Assembly (NCBI GenBank): GCA_015499985.1
Contig: JAAAUF010000626.1
Location: 1 to 24,947, forward strand
Length of the DNA: 24,947 bases
Direction: 5' to 3'
Origin: Haplosporangium gracile
Taxonomy: Eukaryota > Mortierellomycota > Mortierellomycetes > Mortierellales > Mortierellaceae
Shown here: one piece after another, positions 22,495 through 24,947 of the stretch
Layout: every line of letters starts with the position of its first letter
Numbering within the stretch: position 1 is the first letter of the stretch
Position numbers and translations under genes: made by a program
The notes under the pieces: generated by a model
Seen by the model: the letters and a program-made list of their open reading frames with translations, nothing else
Databases searched by the model: none
What the model was told of the DNA's origin: nothing

Positions 22495-22535
22495 TTCTAG
22501 ATCCTCCCTCTCTAGATTCACCTTCTCTAGACTAT
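22495..22535 (+). repeat. TCTAGA cluster
   Basis: Three closely spaced CTCTAGA motifs (TTCTAGATCC, TCTCTAGATTC, TCTCTAGACTA) occur at about 14-nt intervals. They form a short imperfect tandem array in non-coding sequence. Confidence 0.6.
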
Positions 22536-22669
22536 AGTTAGCGCGTTTAACTAGCGTACTGCACTCATGCGTATAAGTGGTATCATAAACACACCGCGAC
22601 TGGAGAAGGGCAGCGGATGGGTCTCTGCTATTTCGTTGAACCCCTCAGTTTGTGACTGTCTTTCTCCCC

Positions 22670-22765
22670 CTTGCCCTTGATGCTCCTCTTGATGCCTTCT
22701 TTCTCTGCCCTTGTTCCTCCCCCGATGCCTTCTTACTGCTTGTTTTCTTGATGCCTTCATTCCCT
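22670..22765 (+). repeat. Imperfect TTGATGCCTTC tandem repeats
   Basis: Copies of (C)TTGATGC(C)TTC or CGATGCCTTC recur about four times in a C/T-rich strand at spacing of roughly 12-35 nt. They look like an outlying part of the larger pyrimidine repeat field downstream. Confidence 0.55.
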
Positions 22766-22879
22766 TCCCTTTTCTCAGTGTTATTCCTAATGCACGCATT
22801 GTTGATATAGAATACGTACCCCTTAACTGCATAAAGAATTAGTGCAAGTGAACAAAGCATCAAATGAAGTAAGGATTGA

Positions 22880-22944
22880 AAGAGCTGACATTGAAGGATC
22901 AAAATGCAACACCGCTATGAGCGCATGGCTGCCACAAGCCAGTT
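22880..22944 (+). repeat. Direct repeat copy B
   Basis: This copy starts AAGAGCTGACATTGAA and ends in TGGCTGCCACAAGCCAGTT; it matches copy A at 22371-22433 apart from scattered changes and a two-base length difference. The final AGCCAGTT is echoed once more at about 22951-22958. Confidence 0.8.
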
Positions 22945-22979
22945 TCACGAGCCAGTTAGGGACCTTTTTGATCTTTTTT

Positions 22980-23640
22980 ATTCCTTGTACTTTTTCCTAC
23001 ATTGGTCTTTCCTATCCCTTGGTCTTTGTTCATCCCTGTCTTTTTTTATCCCTTGATGCTCTTCATGCCTTGGTCTTTTTTCACCCCTTGATCATTTTCA
23101 TACCTAATCGTTTTTTTTCCCTTGGTCTTCTTCCTGCCTGATCTATTTTATCCCTTGCTCTTTTTTTAATCCCTTAACCTATTTCGTGCCGTGATCTATT
23201 CTTATTTCTCAGTCTCTTCTCATCCCTAGAACTTTTCTCATGCTTAGTTTTTTCATGCGTTGTTTTTTGTCCTTTTTATCTTTGCTCAACCCATAATCTG
23301 TCCTCATTTCTTAATCTTTTCCTTTCCTCGACCTTTTTCAAGCCTTGAACTTTTCTCTGTCCATTGGTGTTGTCCATTGGTGTTGCCTCTTGATCTTTAC
23401 GGTACAATCCCTTGATGCTGCCTTTCGGTGTTGCTCCTTGATCTTCTCAGGGTCCCTCCTTTCTCAGGGTTGCCTCTCCGTCTCTTGGTATTGACCCCTA
23501 GTGTTGTTCCTTGATGTTGTTTTCTCTTTATGTCTTGATCTTTTTGAAATCCTTCCTGCCCTCACTATGCCCTTGATCTTTCTCACTCCTGGCCCAGATG
23601 AGATGGGTGTCTGTCTCCCTGGTCTGTTACTGTTTTCTCT
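22980..23640 (+). repeat. Degenerate pyrimidine-rich repeat field (CCCTTGATCTTTTT-like unit)
   Basis: About 660 nt of strongly C/T-biased strand made of diverged units around CCCTTGRTCTTTTTYAT, spaced roughly 20-35 nt. Clear units begin near 23016, 23048, 23086, 23120 and 23152, and related CCTTGATCTT or CTTGATSTT words continue to about 23580. No unit is repeated exactly for long, so this is an old or fast-decaying array. Short open frames on either strand are repeat artefacts. Confidence 0.7.
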
Positions 23641-23688
23641 CTTCATGCCCAATTGACAACAACTTGATTTGATTCACAACCCTTTCAC

Positions 23689-23697
23689 GTATATAAA
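23689..23697 (+). promoter_or_regulatory. TATA box of the secreted Cys-rich protein gene
   Basis: GTATATAAAG lies about 455 nt upstream of the ATG at 24149. It is followed by a CA-rich leader from about 23720, as often seen in strongly expressed fungal genes. The distance suggests a long leader, possibly with its own intron. Confidence 0.55.
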
Positions 23698-23970
23698 GAA
23701 GTTGCACTTACCCAGCATCCCTCACCGACACACATCCGACCCTACCTCAAGACTCTAGACGTACAGCAGCACTTTCAACACTTGCAACGCTCGCAACAAC
23801 TACCACAGCAACTATCGCGAGCACTGTTACAAGAATCACCACACAAACGATCTCCCTCGGAGAACCCTCACAAGAACATCCCAGACTTCTATCAAGAACG
23901 CTCACAGGAACGCTCACAGAAAGACCTTTACAAACCCCACACACACGCTTGCACTCTTTACCAGACTCTG

Positions 23971-24093
23971 GTAAGGCTAAATGACGGAACTTTCGGACTG
24001 TGATTAAGGACAGAGGCGTTCATTCATAACTGACCTATTTTTAACTTCATTTCGATCGCTCTCGACTCTTGACTACCTCCTGTCTTCACTAAG
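23971..24093 (+). other. Possible 5'-UTR intron
   Basis: GTAAGG at 23971 and CTTCACTAAG ending at 24093 could bound a 123-nt intron in the leader of the secreted-protein gene, with branch-like CTGAC and CTTGAC sequences inside. Base composition changes from CA-rich to T-rich at the donor, which fits. There is no coding frame to confirm it. Confidence 0.35.
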
Positions 24094-24148
24094 CTTAAAC
24101 ACAATATCCTTTTCGGTACTCTCCACCTCCAAGCAAGCAAAACTCACC

Positions 24149-24430
24149 ATGCGTTTCACTATCCTTTCTGCTGCTGCATTCGTTGTTGCATCTATTCTCG
24201 TGCTCGACACCGCCGAGGCCACGCGCTGCAAGTGCACCAGCAATGGGTTCAACAGCGATAGCAGCTCGGGCGTTGCTTGCTGTCAGAAGCTGGGTGGAAA
24301 GGTCCTGCGCAATGTCTTCAACAACTTCATCGGTTGCGACAGTGGTTCCCTTGGTGCCAACTATGACGCATTCAATGGATGCTGCAAGGAATATAACCCC
24401 AACTTATACCGCGGGTGCTCCATCCTCTAG
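24149..24430 (+). CDS. Small secreted cysteine-rich protein
   Basis: Intronless 93-aa ORF. Residues 1-24 form a clear signal peptide (MRF, hydrophobic core ILSAAAFVVASILVL, then DTAEA before the predicted cut at Ala24-Thr25). The mature part of about 69 residues has eight cysteines at 27, 29, 44, 45, 63, 78, 79 and 90, pattern C-x-C-x14-CC-x17-C-x14-CC-x10-C, enough for four disulphides. It is otherwise Gly/Asn/Ser-rich. The CC pairs recall hydrophobins and other small surface or effector proteins, but the spacing does not fit a hydrophobin and hydrophobicity is low. I do not recognise the family. It has an upstream TATA box and long leader. Likely roles are extracellular (cell wall, antagonism or host/bacterial interaction); these are guesses. 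Confidence 0.82.
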   Translation: MRFTILSAAAFVVASILVLDTAEATRCKCTSNGFNSDSSSGVACCQKLGGKVLRNVFNNFIGCDSGSLGANYDAFNGCCKEYNPNLYRGCSIL

Positions 24431-24947
24431 GTTACAGTTCCAACCATTACCAGAAGGTGTTCAGCTCATTCGGTCCTTTTGAAGTTAATTTTCGCCCACT
24501 GTTCACTTCGTAGTTTTTTTTTATAGCATGTGGTATTTACGCATCAGATTGTTGTTGTGTATTATTATTTTATCAATTGACCATCCAAAAAAAAAAAAAA
24601 TCTTTGCCAATCATTTAAAAACATGCATTTTTCTGAAATTCTTTTTCTTCGTTGACATCATTGGCATGTATCGGTGTGAATGCTGCACTTGATTCCTTGA
24701 TCATGCTTGCCCTGCAGAGCACACACTCACACCCCCAGCATAAACAGTTCAGAGACACACCAACATGCATATAGAGACGTACACTTCCAATATCACATAA
24801 CGATGTTACAGAAGACAGTGTTCGTAGGTAGGATTGTAGAGTAGCTGCAATACCCTCAATCGGTAGTGAATAAAAAGAATACGAGTCTGTGATGCACCAA
24901 AGAAACACTTGTCAGTTCAACTGCTCTGTCTCTCTGCAATACGTGAA
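24431..24947. other. 3' flank of secreted-protein gene, no gene supported
   Basis: The sequence after the stop is T-rich, with a 14-nt poly-A run at about 24587-24600, as expected downstream of a fungal gene. From 24615 a minus-strand frame of 97 codons stays open but has no domain, no compositional signal and no splice context, so I do not call it. The 3' end of a minus-strand gene starting outside the window cannot be ruled out. Confidence 0.4.

Noticed and set aside
22551..22832. Minus-strand charged ORF in the gene-poor region
   Set aside because: It translates the complement of the TTGATGCC/pyrimidine repeats into K/R/E/Q low complexity and shows no domain.
22371..22944. LTR retrotransposon or MITE defined by the direct repeat pair
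   Set aside because: No target-site duplication, terminal inverted repeats, primer-binding site or transposase/reverse-transcriptase coding was seen, so only a repeat pair is reported.
22842..23141. Plus-strand hydrophobic ORF of 99 codons that looks like a membrane protein
   Set aside because: The Phe/Leu/Pro-rich reading comes from the T/C repeat field itself and is not evidence of a gene.
23782..24003. Plus-strand Gln/Ser-rich ORF upstream of the secreted protein
   Set aside because: It sits in the CA-rich leader after the TATA box; composition explains the open frame.
24149..24430. Hydrophobin identity for the secreted Cys-rich protein
   Set aside because: Eight cysteines with two CC pairs are suggestive, but the first pair is C-x-C close to the N-terminus, the single Cys is central, and the chain is too polar; the hydrophobin spacing is not met.
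24615..24908. Minus-strand ORF of 97 codons at the window end
   Set aside because: No family resemblance and no flanking splice or promoter evidence; the neighbouring sequence is cut by the window edge.
1..24947. A linked multi-gene system such as a biosynthetic cluster or defence locus
   Set aside because: Neighbouring genes belong to unrelated housekeeping processes, and no backbone synthase, transporter, cluster regulator or nuclease set is present.

Overview
The window is nuclear DNA from an intron-rich fungus. Evidence: spliced protein-coding genes whose introns are mostly 75-130 nt with GTAAGT-like donors; pyrimidine-rich leaders; short gaps between genes; and products that are recognisably eukaryotic (THO/TREX, GATOR2/SEA, LisH-WD40). 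The combined gene style looks to me like an early-diverging (Mortierella-type) fungus rather than an ascomycete. That placement is inference only. I see no rRNA, tRNA, CRISPR array, intact transposon, viral gene or prokaryote-type operon.

Layout, left to right. (1) 197-2111 (+): ADP-ribosylglycohydrolase-family protein, 4 exons. (2) 2186-4041 (-): ABHD4/ABHD5 (CGI-58)/Cld1-Ict1-type alpha/beta hydrolase, 4 exons, convergent with gene 1 and only 74 nt from it. (3) 4353-5535 (+): DUF2470-type membrane protein, divergent from gene 2 across a 311-nt promoter region with a CACGTG box. (4) 5883-14478 (+): a large 20-exon THO complex subunit 2 gene, about 2173 aa, with a long Arg-Asp/Arg-Glu-rich C-terminal tail. 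(5) 14598-17322 (-): LisH-CTLH protein with a seven-bladed WD40 propeller, about 598 aa, 10 exons, convergent with THO2. (6) 17946-21571 (+): WDR24/Sea2, the GATOR2/SEACAT subunit with an N-terminal propeller and C-terminal zinc/RING module, 10 exons including a 26-nt microexon, divergent from gene 5. (7) 21572-24148: about 2.6 kb without a convincing gene, holding a direct repeat pair, a degenerate pyrimidine-rich repeat field and two TATA boxes. (8) 24149-24430 (+): a 93-aa secreted protein with eight cysteines.

The genes do not form one pathway. They look like ordinary neighbours: housekeeping RNA export (THO2), TORC1 nutrient signalling (WDR24), lipid hydrolysis or acyl transfer, ADP-ribose removal, and one accessory secreted protein next to a repeat-rich gap. 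The exon models were assembled by eye from reading frame, splice motifs and family resemblance. Internal junctions are mostly unambiguous because frame and conserved sequence agree across them; the uncertain ones are flagged. I found no clear new biological system. The points most worth checking are three probable GC-AG introns, the RD-repeat tail of THO2, the microexon, the secreted Cys-rich protein and the repeats beside it.
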